A stretch of DNA of 64,000 bases from Parabacteroides johnsonii DSM 18315. GTDB lineage: Bacteria > Bacteroidota > Bacteroidia > Bacteroidales > Tannerellaceae. Below the pieces are notes generated by a model, which was not told the DNA's origin, made no database searches, and worked only from the letters and a program-made list of their open reading frames with translations. A program made the position numbers and the translations under genes. The DNA lies in NCBI RefSeq assembly GCF_025151045.1, contig NZ_CP102285.1:1-64000 (forward strand), read 5' to 3'. How positions within the stretch are numbered: position 1 is the first letter of the stretch; each line of letters opens with the position of its first letter. This document shows positions 44,972 through 54,145 of the stretch, in pieces.

Positions 44972-45940
44972 TTAAAATGCCGACGGTTTCAAGTGCAGTC
45001 CAACCGTTTCTTCCAGACCGAACAGCAGGTTCATGTTGTGGACCGCTTGTCCGCTCGCTCCCTTCAACAGGTTGTCTATCATCGAAACGATAAGCAATTT
45101 GTCTTCCTGTTTCAGCAGATGGATCAGGCACTTGTTCGTATTTACCACTTGTTTCAAATCCGGGTTCTTGTCAGTAACGAAAGTGAATGAGTGATCGGCG
45201 TAGTATTCTTCATAAATACGCTTGATCTCATCCAGTCCGATTTTGCAATCCAAATAAGTCGTGGCGAAGATACCTCGTGAGAAATTCCCTCTCACTGGGA
45301 TAAAGTTGATCGCACTGTTGAAACTGTTTTGCAATTGTCGCAAGCTCTGTCCGATCTCTGCCAGATGCTGGTGCGTGAACGGTTTGTAAATCGAAATGTT
45401 GTCGTTTCGCCAGCTGAAATGAGAGGTAGACGACGGCTTGACGCCTGCTCCTGTTGATCCCGTGATTGCATTTACATGCAATTCCGAGTTCAGCATCAGA
45501 TGTTTGGCCAGGGGTAAAACAGCTAATTGGATACAGGTGGCAAAACATCCGGGGTTTGCAATATGCCGGGCGTTGCAGATACGACGTCGGTTCAGTTCGG
45601 GCAGACCATAAACGAAATCGTGTTCAGGACTTTCGATACGGTAGTCCATGCTGAGGTCGATGATCTTCACGTTTTCGGGTACGGTATGGCTTTCCATAAA
45701 CTTTTTCGTGTCGCCGTGAGCGGTACAGAAGAAAAGCAGATCGATCTGTTCCAGTGGAAGCTCGTCGGTAAACACCAAGTCTGTTTCGCCATAAAGTCCG
45801 CTATGCACGTCTGTGATCTTGTTGCCGGCATTGCTCGTACTGTTCACAAATGTAATCTCGGCGTCCGGATGGTTTAGCAGCAGGCGGATCAATTCGCCTG
45901 CCGTGTATCCAGCTCCCCCAATAATTCCGATTTTGATCAT
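44972..45940 (-). CDS. argC: N-acyl-gamma-glutamyl-phosphate reductase
   Basis: NADPH-dependent reduction of N-acyl-glutamyl phosphate to the semialdehyde. 322 residues. The N-terminal Rossmann motif is IGIIGGAGYTAGELIRLLLNHP and the catalytic Cys lies in HIANPGCFATCIQLAVLPL. VQAHNMNLLFG-like family sequence (AVHNMNLLFGLEETVGL) closes the protein. The start overlaps argG by 4 bases, indicating tight coupling. Confidence 0.95.
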   Translation of the reverse strand: MIKIGIIGGAGYTAGELIRLLLNHPDAEITFVNSTSNAGNKITDVHSGLYGETDLVFTDELPLEQIDLLFFCTAHGDTKKFMESHTVPENVKIIDLSMDYRIESPEHDFVYGLPELNRRRICNARHIANPGCFATCIQLAVLPLAKHLMLNSELHVNAITGSTGAGVKPSSTSHFSWRNDNISIYKPFTHQHLAEIGQSLRQLQNSFNSAINFIPVRGNFSRGIFATTYLDCKIGLDEIKRIYEEYYADHSFTFVTDKNPDLKQVVNTNKCLIHLLKQEDKLLIVSMIDNLLKGASGQAVHNMNLLFGLEETVGLHLKPSAF

Positions 45941-47136
45941 ATCTCTTCGTTCTTATGGTTGTTGTAGTAAACACGCAGAGGAGTAGAAGTGACCTTGATG
46001 AAGCCTTTTGCATCTTCTGCTGTCCAACCTTTCTGCATTTCTCCGTATTCTCCGAACTTGGTCTTTACCAAATCGTCTTTTGAATCGACGCCGACAGTAG
46101 AGAACGAAAGCGGGCGAAGTTCCAGAATGACTGTACCGTTCACATTGCGCTGTGATTCTTGCAACATGGCTTCGATGTCACGCATAACCGGTTCGAGATA
46201 CTGGCTTTCGTGGAGGAACATTCCGTACCAGTTGGCAACCTGGTCTTTCCAGTATTGCTGCCATTTGCTCAGCGTATATTTTTCGAGGAAGCGGTGAGCG
46301 CCGATAATCAGCATCGGAGCGGCTGCTTCAAACCCGACACGTCCTTTGATACCGATGATCGTGTCTCCTACATGCATGTCACGACCGATACCGTATGCTG
46401 CACCGATTTCTTCCACTTTCTGGATGGCTGCAATTTTGTCTTCGAATACTTCACCATTTACGGCATGGATTTCACCGTTCTTGAATTCTATACGAAGTTC
46501 TTCGCTGCCAGTCTTTGTCACCTGCTTCAAATAAGCGCTTTCCGGCAAGCCTTGTGTGGAGTCGAGAATTTCACCACCACAGATGGAAGTACCCCACAAG
46601 CCTACATTGTAAGAATATTTCAGTTTTGTGAAGTCCGCTTCAAAGCCATGTTCTTTCAGATAATTGATTTCGTAGTCGCGGCTCAATGCCATATCGCGTG
46701 TCAGCGTGATGATCTCGACATTAGGAGCCAGCACCAAGAATGTCATGTCGAAACGGATCTGGTCGTTTCCAGCTCCTGTAGAACCATGGGCGATCGCGTC
46801 GGCACCGATCTCGTTTGCATAGCGTGCGATTGCCAATGCTTGGAAGATACGTTCCGAGCTAACGGAGATAGGATAAGTGCCGTTGCGGAGCACATTTCCG
46901 AAGACCATATATTTCAAACTCTTTTCATAATATTCTTTTGTAACGTCGATTGTCACATATTTAGTTGCACCTAACTTGTAGGCGTTTTCTTCGTTTTGTT
47001 TCAACTGTTCTTCGCTGAAACCACCTGTGTTGGCACAAGCTGCATATACTTCGTATCCTTTCTCCTTGGCCAGATACATAACAGTAAAAGATGTATCCAA
47101 TCCTCCGCTAAATGCGACTACTACTTTTTTCTTCAT
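45937..47136 (-). CDS. argG: Argininosuccinate synthase
   Basis: ATP-dependent condensation of citrulline (possibly the acyl-citrulline-derived product) with aspartate. 399 residues. The N-terminal P-loop is VVAFSGGLDTSF, followed by the conserved AHGSTGAGNDQIRFDMTF and SYNVGLWGTSICGGEI. In the Bacteroidetes pathway the succinyl group is removed before this step by a deacylase not in the window. It sits between the GNAT gene (29 bases upstream) and argC. Confidence 0.96.
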   Translation of the reverse strand: MKKKVVVAFSGGLDTSFTVMYLAKEKGYEVYAACANTGGFSEEQLKQNEENAYKLGATKYVTIDVTKEYYEKSLKYMVFGNVLRNGTYPISVSSERIFQALAIARYANEIGADAIAHGSTGAGNDQIRFDMTFLVLAPNVEIITLTRDMALSRDYEINYLKEHGFEADFTKLKYSYNVGLWGTSICGGEILDSTQGLPESAYLKQVTKTGSEELRIEFKNGEIHAVNGEVFEDKIAAIQKVEEIGAAYGIGRDMHVGDTIIGIKGRVGFEAAAPMLIIGAHRFLEKYTLSKWQQYWKDQVANWYGMFLHESQYLEPVMRDIEAMLQESQRNVNGTVILELRPLSFSTVGVDSKDDLVKTKFGEYGEMQKGWTAEDAKGFIKVTSTPLRVYYNNHKNEEI

Positions 47137-47165
47137 TTTCGTATATCTCTTTAATTATTAATTTT

Positions 47166-47747
47166 TTAATTATTAATTGCCCTCGCCTCTCTCTCGGCCC
47201 GATGCGGATCATCCGGATCGAAAAGCATTCCGGTGCAGATGCAGTAACGGCGGCCGGTACGTTCGAGGACATCGTGGTTAACACAGCCTTCGCAACCTCT
47301 CCAGAAAGCCTCGTCGTCTGTCAGGTCAGCAAAGGTAACCGGTACATATCCTAATTCCGTATTCATTTTCATGACGGCGGCGCCCGAAGTCAGACTGAAA
47401 ATCTTGGCGTGGGGCCAGCGCATACGAGCCAGCTGGAAGGTCATCTCCTTGATTCTTTTGGCAATGCCCAATCCGCGAAAGTCGGGATGCACGATCAGGC
47501 CGGAGGTGGTCACATATTGTTTGTTACCCCAAGACTCGATATAGCTGAAACCTGCAAATTTGTTGCCTTCCAATGCAATGACGGCTTTTCCTTCCTTCAT
47601 CTTCTGGGCAACGTATTCATGCGTACGCTTGGCGATACCGGTTCCGCGTACTTTGGCAGCGGCTTCGATCGTGTCGAGGATGATATCTACATATTCCTCG
47701 TGGCAAGCTTCAGCGATCATCACATCAATTTTTCTTTCTTGTTCCAT
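47166..47747 (-). CDS. GNAT-family acyltransferase in the arginine operon
   Basis: 193 residues. The GNAT core spans about 10-150, with the acyl-CoA pyrophosphate loop in SGLIVHPDFRGLGIAKRIKEM. A Cys-rich tail follows (GCEGCVNHDVLERTGRRYCICTGMLFDP, four cysteines; possible metal or disulfide site). It lies 31 bases after argR and 29 before argG. That position and the succinyl-specific pathway make it a candidate for the enzyme that N-acylates glutamate (an N-succinylglutamate synthase). This is inference from context; no classical ArgA or ArgJ is visible here. Confidence 0.85.
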   Translation of the reverse strand: MEQERKIDVMIAEACHEEYVDIILDTIEAAAKVRGTGIAKRTHEYVAQKMKEGKAVIALEGNKFAGFSYIESWGNKQYVTTSGLIVHPDFRGLGIAKRIKEMTFQLARMRWPHAKIFSLTSGAAVMKMNTELGYVPVTFADLTDDEAFWRGCEGCVNHDVLERTGRRYCICTGMLFDPDDPHRAEREARAINN

Positions 47748-47778
47748 TTTATGTTTGTTCTTTTTATCTTCCGTATTA

Positions 47779-48222
47779 TTAAATGAAATGTGCCAACGCT
47801 TTGACTATCTTATCCCGACTGATCCCTTCACGCGGAATGATCAGGATCGTGTCGTCTCCGGCAATCGTTCCCAATATTTCGTGAGGAGCATGTGTATCGA
47901 TATCCGAAGCGATCCCCATTGCATATCCGGGACGGGTCTTGACAACGGCCAGGTTGCCTGAAAATTCGATATTGGGATGATGTTGTGTCTGCTCTTTCAC
48001 TGGTTGCATAAGTGCCGAATAATCGGGCAAGCGATATACATAGTTCCCGTTTCCGTCATGTACTTTGACGACTTTCAGTTGCTTGATGTCGCGTGACAGG
48101 GTCGCTTGGGTAACCTGGAATCCGCTATTCTCCAATTGTTTAAGCAGCTCTTCCTGATTCCCTATTTTCTCGGTCTGTATAATGCGGCAGATGGCATCCA
48201 ATCGTTCTTTTTTTGTACTCAT
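47779..48222 (-). CDS. argR: Arginine repressor
   Basis: 147 residues. The N-terminal winged helix-turn-helix (about 1-70, with [19 protein letters not shown]) is followed by the C-terminal arginine-binding, hexamerising domain (about 80-147, [13 protein letters not shown] with the GTIAGDDT arginine site). The frame opens at 48282, but [14 protein letters not shown] at 48222 is the natural start and has the promoter just upstream. A palindromic site at 48261-48280 suggests autoregulation of the arg operon. Confidence 0.94.
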   Translation of the reverse strand: MSTKKERLDAICRIIQTEKIGNQEELLKQLENSGFQVTQATLSRDIKQLKVVKVHDGNGNYVYRLPDYSALMQPVKEQTQHHPNIEFSGNLAVVKTRPGYAMGIASDIDTHAPHEILGTIAGDDTILIIPREGISRDKIVKALAHFI

Positions 48223-48248
48223 ACTTGTATATTTATGCAACAAGGCTG

Positions 48249-48280
48249 CAAATATAAAGAGTATAATTGAATAATTATAC
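48249..48280 (-). promoter_or_regulatory. argR promoter with ARG-box-like palindrome
   Basis: Plus-strand CAAATATA (48249-48256) is TATATTTG (TAnnTTTG) on the minus strand. Immediately upstream, GTATAATT-GAAT-AATTATAC (48261-48280) is a perfect 8-bp inverted repeat with a 4-nt spacer. Its A+T-rich centre TGAATAATTATA resembles ARG boxes (TGAATxxxxATTCA). Placed between -33 and -7, it would block transcription when bound. Confidence 0.6.
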
Positions 48281-48282
48281 AA

Positions 48283-48539
48283 TTTAGTCTTCTTTTTTTG
48301 TATAAACCTCTATATTCTCCGGCTTTCGGATAAAAAGTGGGGGTGTCATATTGTTACCTTTGCATGCGGAAAGCAATACAATCTGAAACGTTAAAAAATA
48401 TTAGCTGCTATACTAATTCCAAATATATGGGGTACTAATTCGATTTAGATGGGATGGCAATGACATTTTGATAAAACCGAAAGTCGTATTTTTGAAGAGA
48501 AATTATAATTTTGCAGGGTATATGAATAAAGAACAGAAA
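48283..48539. other. Divergent argR/M48 spacer
   Basis: Candidate plus-strand -7 boxes are TACCTTTG (48355-48362), TATTTTTG (48488-48495) and TAATTTTG (48507-48514). None has a correctly spaced TTTG. GTACTAATTC/ATACTAATTC occurs twice (near 48411 and 48432). No gene is seen. Confidence 0.4.
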
Positions 48540-49337
48540 ATGAAGAAAATTACAGGTTTATTCGTCGCAATGTTACTGTTGTTGAGCAGTTGCGGAAGTG
48601 TTCCGTTGACTGGAAGGAAGCAGGTATTGCTTGTCTCGGATCAGGAGGTGTTATCGTCCAGCCTGACCCAATATTCCGATTATATGAAATCGGCCAAGAA
48701 ATCATCATCGAAAGATGGTGCCGCTATGGTGACACGTGTAGGTAAAAAGATAGCGGCAGCTACCGAACAATATTTGAAAAACAATGGATTGGAGAGTGAA
48801 ATCAAGAATTTTGCCTGGGAGTTTAACTTGGTGAACGATTCGCAGGTCAACGCGTTCTGCATGCCGGGTGGTAAAATCGTTGTCTATGAGGGATTGATGC
48901 AGCTGGTCTCATCGGACGATGAATTGGCCGTCGTGGTCGGTCATGAAGTAGCGCATGCCGTAGCCAAACATAGCAACGAGCGTATGAGTCAGCAATTGAT
49001 GGCGCAATACGGTGCGCAGATATTGGGACAGGCGTTAAGCAATAAATCGGCTGCCGTCCAACAGATCGGTAACTCTGTTTACGGTTTGGGTGCTCAATAT
49101 GGTGTTATGTTGCCATTCTCCCGCAAACACGAATCTGAGGCTGATTATATGGGGCTGGTCTTTATGGCAATGGCTGGTTATAACCCCGAAGTCGCCGTCA
49201 ATTTCTGGCAAAAAATGTCTGCCGGCAAATCCGGTTCTACCCCCGAATTTATGAGCACGCACCCCAGCGATGCCACCCGTATCAATGAGATTAAGCGACA
49301 TTTGCCGGAGATAGAGAAGTACAGGGTAAAAAAGTGA
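48540..49337 (+). CDS. M48-family metallopeptidase lipoprotein
   Basis: 265 residues from MKKITGLFVAM, with a lipobox (LLLLSSC). The zinc-binding HEVAHAVAKH (HExxH) is in the middle and the third ligand Glu in HESEADYMGLVFMAMAGY. The C-terminal THPSDATRINEIKRHLPEIE matches the BepA/YfgC-Loi2-like M48 group, which works on outer-membrane protein quality control. The frame opens at 48468, but promoter-like boxes lie inside that extension; ATG 48522 is the other possibility. Confidence 0.9.
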   Translation: MKKITGLFVAMLLLLSSCGSVPLTGRKQVLLVSDQEVLSSSLTQYSDYMKSAKKSSSKDGAAMVTRVGKKIAAATEQYLKNNGLESEIKNFAWEFNLVNDSQVNAFCMPGGKIVVYEGLMQLVSSDDELAVVVGHEVAHAVAKHSNERMSQQLMAQYGAQILGQALSNKSAAVQQIGNSVYGLGAQYGVMLPFSRKHESEADYMGLVFMAMAGYNPEVAVNFWQKMSAGKSGSTPEFMSTHPSDATRINEIKRHLPEIEKYRVKK

Positions 49338-49483
49338 TCTGGTGGTAGATGTCTCGTCCTGATTTAGGTTGACCATGTCCCCAGCTTCATTTCCACAATA
49401 TATTTAAGTGAAAAATAAGGATGCTACAATTTAAATTAATAGGTAAATACACAGTTATTTGCAGCGATTACTTCCACACTTTA

Positions 49484-49571
49484 GCTTTTCGCCCTTAGTC
49501 GAAAAGGTTTTTGACGAGTGTCGAAAGAGTTTTTGACCAAGGGCGAAAGCCCCTTCGACTAAAGGCAAAAG
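49484..49571. repeat. Array of four exact 22-nt palindromic units (array 3)
   Basis: Units begin at 49484, 49506, 49528 and 49550, each 22 nt. Each keeps a CTTTT(C)G / CGAAAAG-like dyad (for example TTTTTGACgagtGTCGAAAG in unit 2). The first and last units are also inverted copies of each other apart from an indel, so the whole block is palindromic. It lies between convergent genes (M48 peptidase and the small lipoprotein). Same architecture as the arrays at 19472 and 31643 with unrelated sequence. Confidence 0.85.
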
Positions 49572-49605
49572 GTCTATGGTTGGGCTATTTGACAATAGTT
49601 CCGGT

Positions 49606-49863
49606 TTACTCTTCCTGGAGAAAGACCGTCTTTCCGCGCTGGCTGATCGTCCATTTGCCATCGACTAAACGTACGTTCTTCGTGTCGTCGTCCTCCATGT
49701 TCCAGGCATATCCGCCGGCAGGAAGGGCGCGGCAGTCCAGGATTTTGTTGCTGTTTTTTCTGCATTTGCCGTACCGAAAGAAAGCGTGTCCAGAAGTTTT
49801 TGGTGAACAGGACATTGAGAGTCCTGCCCACAAAGCCATTGCGGCCAAATTCAAGTTATTCAT
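49606..49863 (-). CDS. Small predicted lipoprotein, unknown function
   Basis: 85 residues: short signal with lipobox-like LSMSC (Cys 19), then a small domain with two further cysteines (YGKCRKN, LDCRAL) and GYAWNMEDDDTKNVRLVDGKW. I do not recognise the family. The frame overlaps another minus frame (49574-49831) without signal features, which I take as a shadow. It is supported by the lipobox and by lying between a repeat array and the MaoC-like gene. Confidence 0.55.
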   Translation of the reverse strand: MNNLNLAAMALWAGLSMSCSPKTSGHAFFRYGKCRKNSNKILDCRALPAGGYAWNMEDDDTKNVRLVDGKWTISQRGKTVFLQEE

Positions 49864-49932
49864 CGTCCTCTTTTTGTTTAATGCCTCGAAGGTATGAAAA
49901 TAACCTTTTCCGGAGAAGGATTATCTGAAAAC

Positions 49933-50397
49933 TTATTCGAAGTAGTACAGGAAGATCGCAACGCCTTCCAATGCTTTCTTCGGCTGGTCCTTAATTTCGA
50001 TGGCAAACTTGATCTCAGCTTTGGCCACGCCGCGCAGATTCGTCAAAGTCTGTAGCTTGGCAATCAGGCGGATGCTTTGTCCGGTCAATACGGGTTGTCC
50101 GAATTTCATCTTGTCCATGCCATAATTAATCATCATCTTCAGGTTATTCACTTGGATGATCTGGTTCCAGAGGTGCGGAAGGAGTGACAGTGTCAGGTAA
50201 CCGTGGGCAATTGTGCTGTGGAACGGGCTTTCCACTTTGGCGCGTTCGGGGTCCACGTGAATCCATTGGTGATCCAATGTCGCATCGGCAAAAAGATGGA
50301 TGCGTTCCTGTGTCAGTTCTACATAATCTGAAATTCCTATTTGCTGGCCTACCAGCTTTTCAAAGTCTTCGTACGAGTTGATAACTACTTTTCCCAT
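49933..50397 (-). CDS. MaoC-like hotdog dehydratase
   Basis: 154 residues of the MaoC/(R)-specific enoyl-CoA hydratase family. The catalytic Asp/His region is visible as ATLDHQWIHVDPERAKVESPFHSTIAHGYLTLSLLP, including the A-x-x-D-x-N/Q-x-x-H motif and the AHG that follows. It hydrates or dehydrates acyl thioesters. No fatty-acid gene adjoins it, so the physiological substrate is open. Confidence 0.9.
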   Translation of the reverse strand: MGKVVINSYEDFEKLVGQQIGISDYVELTQERIHLFADATLDHQWIHVDPERAKVESPFHSTIAHGYLTLSLLPHLWNQIIQVNNLKMMINYGMDKMKFGQPVLTGQSIRLIAKLQTLTNLRGVAKAEIKFAIEIKDQPKKALEGVAIFLYYFE

Positions 50398-50518
50398 TAT
50401 TCTTTTGTTTAGTGATTTATGATCTTATATGTCCGCCGTCAAGTAACCGCGATCTGTTTATACCGCCGTAACAGAGGGTTTCTGCAATTTTCGCAATAAT
50501 TCTTGGAATAAACAAATA

Positions 50519-50574
50519 TTGCAACTTAACTCTGTTTATTTTGTTGATTTTATATAGATAGAGTTAAGTTGTAA
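50519..50574. promoter_or_regulatory. 15-bp inverted repeat upstream of the AsmA-like gene
   Basis: CAACTTAACTCT (50522-50533) and AGAGTTAAGTTG (50560-50571) are perfectly complementary. The match extends to 15 bp with one mismatch, around a 26-nt A+T-rich centre. It ends 15 bases before ATG 50590. Either two operator half-sites flanking the promoter or a leader hairpin. Confidence 0.6.
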
Positions 50575-50589
50575 TCTTATTTGAGTCTT

Positions 50590-53500
50590 ATGGGGAAGAC
50601 AAAGAAAGTCTTAGGATATACGTTGGGGATCGCAATCGTGCTGACCGCCGCTATATTCTTGCTCAATCTTCATCTGACCAAACGGCTCGAACGGTATCTT
50701 CGGAAGGAACTGATTCACCGGACGGCCGAGGCTACGGATGGCTTCTATAGGCTTTCTTTCGATAACCTCTCCATCAGTTTTTTTAAGGGTGAACTGAAGC
50801 TTGAGGGAATAAAGCTATATCCTGACCCATCGGTTTTCCGGGATTGGGAGAGAAAGGACAGCTTGCCGTCTACCTATGTGACGGCTGAGGTCGGCATGAT
50901 CGATTTTAAAGGATTGAACCTTACCTGGCGTTGGAGTTACAAGCAGTTGCATTTTGATTCGTTTGAAATCAGGAAACCGGATATACAGGTGTTTGACCCT
51001 TACTATTCGACACGGGCGGAGGTGAAAGTGAGGAAGGAAGCGGAGGCCAAGACTTTGTATGAGGTAATCTCTCCTTATATTAACGTATTGACTGTCCGAG
51101 TGCTGAACTTGGAGAACGCCAGTGTCTCCTATTCCGTGGAGAATCCTGTTTCCCCGATTGTCTATGCCTTGAATGATGTCAGTTTCCATGCGTATAGTTT
51201 TCGTTTGGATGAGAATTCGTCTGAAAGCGGAAAGTTGCTCTATTGTGATAATTTTGATTTCATTACTAACCGGTCGCAGACGCTACTGACCAATAATGAC
51301 TTTCGTTTGCAAACGGACCGGATTCTGCTAAGTACGGAAGATTCTATTATCTCTATCTCCAATATTACGCTTACTCCCCAAGGTGAATTGTGGGAGGAGC
51401 GGAAACAGCGGCCGGACAGCTATCTGAATGCGTTGATCAGGGCCATTGAAGTGAAAGGAATACAGTTCCGTCGTGAAAATGCGCTGAATTACCTTACGGC
51501 ACGCTCGTTCGATATCATTTCTTCGGATATACAGGCCTTTAATCTGGCGGGAGAAAGCCTGCCGCCCGCTAAAAAAACGGAGAAGAAAAGCCTGAATGAG
51601 GCGGAAGAGGATTCTCTGGTCCGTTCCCTGTCTCTTTATGAATTGATTTCGCCTGTCTTGCATACGGTTTCTATCGGTACGATCGGGATCGGGCAGGCAA
51701 AGTTGCAATACTCTTTTGCAGTTAAAGACACGATCGAGGTGTATAAACTGGAGAACTTCGATTTCCGGGCGAACGATTTCCGGATAGATTCCGTATCGGA
51801 GGCCCAGCATGGGTTCTGGTATTCGCGTGCTTTCTCGTTTGAAGCGACTGGTATTGAGGGGGTGATGACGGCACGTAACCACCGGTTTACGGTGAAGCGC
51901 ATGGCATTGGATACGGAAAGCGGAGATTTTAACCTGGAACAGATCCGGTTACGTCCTTTGTCAGTGCGCGGACAGAATGATTATATGGCAGGAAGTATTG
52001 ATACGGTTGGAATCCGAGGTTTATTGTACGATAAGGGGATCAGCGCCCGGTTGCTGAAAATCGACCGACCGAATCTGCGTTATGTGATGGCTCCTTCCTT
52101 TAATAAGAAGGGAGTGAAGTCGGTAAAGCCGGTAAACAGCCGTGTCGACGTGGAAGCGATCCTGAATCCTTTCCTCCGTTATCTCTCTGTTAAACGGGTG
52201 AGTCTGAATCATGCGTATGTGACGGTCGATGATAAGAATAGGCCCGATCCGATTACTTATAAATTGAACGACTTTAATTTCTTTGCAACCGATATTTTGG
52301 TGAACCGGCAGACGGGGAAGGGGAGCGGCCTGTTTTTCGATTACGGAAATATGGGATTTAACTTTAGTCGGTTCGATAACTATTTGCCGGGGAAAGAATA
52401 TCGCCTGTCTGTGCGGAAAGGGCAGTTTTCGACCATAAAGGGAATTTTGGAATTACAGGATATCAAACTGCTCCCACAAGATACGGCGGAGAAGAAGGCG
52501 AAGACATATATCCGGTTTTCTTCACCGAGACTTCGTATAGGCGGGCTAAAACGGATACCTGAAAGGTTGGACCGGAATATTCGGGTGGCATCGTTCCGGG
52601 TAGATTCGCCTGATGTCCGGGTGTCCAGACCGGACGGAAGCGGCGTGTCGGCTTTATTTAAAAGCTTGGCGTTGGAAGGAATTTCTTGGGATAGCACTTT
52701 GTTGAAGTTAGATTCGGTTTGCTTGGAAAGTCCTGTGGCGGATATTTATTCCAGCCATTTTCACGATACTTTATCACACCAAACAGAGGCGGGTTCGGCT
52801 GATTTTTATACAGCTTTAGGGAAAGTTGCCGGACGAATCTCCTTAGGTCGCTTTTGCCTGACGGATGCAAATATCCGTTATGCCTATTATGGGAAAAGCG
52901 ATTCTTTGCAACATCAGAAGCTGGATACGACAAACCTGTTTGTTGAAGGCTTGGCTGTCGATACCCGCCTTCGTACATATAAATTGGATGATATCCGTTT
53001 CTCCACCCGTAACCTGGTGTTTCCTTTGGATAACGGTTTTTATGCACTAAAAGTAGGGGGTATTGATTTGACCGGATCGAGTGCGGTCATTGATCACATC
53101 CGTGTTATCTCTCCCTATCCTAAAATGCAGTTTGCTTATTTGCAGCCTCATCATAAGGATTGGTTTGATGTGAGTGTCGGGCAGGTTGCGCTGACAGGTA
53201 TCGATTTGCCCTCTTATTTTTCGGAGAAGGTGCTTCGGATAGCTGATGTACAGGTATCGGATGCTGTATTACAAAATTTAAAGAATCAAAAAATACCGGT
53301 CCCCCGGCGTATTGTTCCGATGATCTATACCGGACTTCAGAGAGCTCCGGTTAAACTGGATTTCCAAAAGGTGAGCGTAAAGAATTTTTCCGTCGTTTAC
53401 GAAGAGCTGGCAAAGAAGGGAACAGTGCCCGGAAAACTGTTTTTTACGAATATGAACGGTACGTTTACCGGTTTTACAAATATCGTCTCCCGTCCTGATC

Positions 53501-54141
53501 AATACATCGTTTTGAATGCTAATGGCAAATTGATGGGGAAAGGGGACTTTACGGCTACATGGAAGTTGCCGGTAGATTCATTGAACGACCGTTTCCTGTT
53601 GAATGCCCGCCTGGACAGTTTTGATCTGACGGCGTTGAATGAGTTGCTGGTCCCTCTGGCTTCGGCGGAAGTCCAAAGTGGATGGGTCCGGGAGATGGCT
53701 TTCAGTACGGAGGCTTCCAGCAAAGGAGCAACTGTGGAGATGCTTTTTCTATATAATGACTTGAAAGCCGCTTTGCTGAAAGAAAAAGATGGTGTATTAA
53801 CGGATAAGAAGTTTCTGACTGGTCTGGTCAACCGTATATTAAAACAGGATAATCCGGATAAAACAAGGAAAGGTTTTAACAAACCGCGTCATTCGAGTGT
53901 TTCAATAATAAGAGATCCTTATCATTCCACTTTCAATTATTTGTGGCAGATATTAAGACCACCGTTGATTGAATCGGTCGGTGTTTCCAAAAAGAAGCAG
54001 GATGCAGCCAAAGGAGTTATGACTTTCTTTACAAAAGTGAAGAACTTCTTCCGGGGTAAAAAGAATGTTTCAGGAAAAAACGTTCCGGAGGAGGAAGGGA
54101 AGGAGGCATTATTATTAGAAGTTAAACCTGTAAATAATTAA
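50590..54141 (+). CDS. Large AsmA-like (repeating beta-groove) inner-membrane protein
   Basis: 1,183 residues. One N-terminal membrane helix (about 9-30, LGYTLGIAIVLTAAIFLLNL) anchors a long periplasmic part made of repeated beta-rich modules. Typical phrases are SISFFKGELKLEGIKLYPD near the start and several RPDIxVF / SVDSPDVRVSRPDGSG-like strands. The C-terminus has a domain with NARLDSFDLTALNELLVPLASAEVQSGWVREM, the usual ending of AsmA/DUF748-type proteins. Such proteins are thought to bridge lipids between membranes. A TTG nine bases upstream is in frame; ATG 50590 is preferred. The GNAT gene follows by 4 bases. Confidence 0.8.
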   Translation: MGKTKKVLGYTLGIAIVLTAAIFLLNLHLTKRLERYLRKELIHRTAEATDGFYRLSFDNLSISFFKGELKLEGIKLYPDPSVFRDWERKDSLPSTYVTAEVGMIDFKGLNLTWRWSYKQLHFDSFEIRKPDIQVFDPYYSTRAEVKVRKEAEAKTLYEVISPYINVLTVRVLNLENASVSYSVENPVSPIVYALNDVSFHAYSFRLDENSSESGKLLYCDNFDFITNRSQTLLTNNDFRLQTDRILLSTEDSIISISNITLTPQGELWEERKQRPDSYLNALIRAIEVKGIQFRRENALNYLTARSFDIISSDIQAFNLAGESLPPAKKTEKKSLNEAEEDSLVRSLSLYELISPVLHTVSIGTIGIGQAKLQYSFAVKDTIEVYKLENFDFRANDFRIDSVSEAQHGFWYSRAFSFEATGIEGVMTARNHRFTVKRMALDTESGDFNLEQIRLRPLSVRGQNDYMAGSIDTVGIRGLLYDKGISARLLKIDRPNLRYVMAPSFNKKGVKSVKPVNSRVDVEAILNPFLRYLSVKRVSLNHAYVTVDDKNRPDPITYKLNDFNFFATDILVNRQTGKGSGLFFDYGNMGFNFSRFDNYLPGKEYRLSVRKGQFSTIKGILELQDIKLLPQDTAEKKAKTYIRFSSPRLRIGGLKRIPERLDRNIRVASFRVDSPDVRVSRPDGSGVSALFKSLALEGISWDSTLLKLDSVCLESPVADIYSSHFHDTLSHQTEAGSADFYTALGKVAGRISLGRFCLTDANIRYAYYGKSDSLQHQKLDTTNLFVEGLAVDTRLRTYKLDDIRFSTRNLVFPLDNGFYALKVGGIDLTGSSAVIDHIRVISPYPKMQFAYLQPHHKDWFDVSVGQVALTGIDLPSYFSEKVLRIADVQVSDAVLQNLKNQKIPVPRRIVPMIYTGLQRAPVKLDFQKVSVKNFSVVYEELAKKGTVPGKLFFTNMNGTFTGFTNIVSRPDQYIVLNANGKLMGKGDFTATWKLPVDSLNDRFLLNARLDSFDLTALNELLVPLASAEVQSGWVREMAFSTEASSKGATVEMLFLYNDLKAALLKEKDGVLTDKKFLTGLVNRILKQDNPDKTRKGFNKPRHSSVSIIRDPYHSTFNYLWQILRPPLIESVGVSKKKQDAAKGVMTFFTKVKNFFRGKKNVSGKNVPEEEGKEALLLEVKPVNN

Positions 54142-54145
54142 GAAT

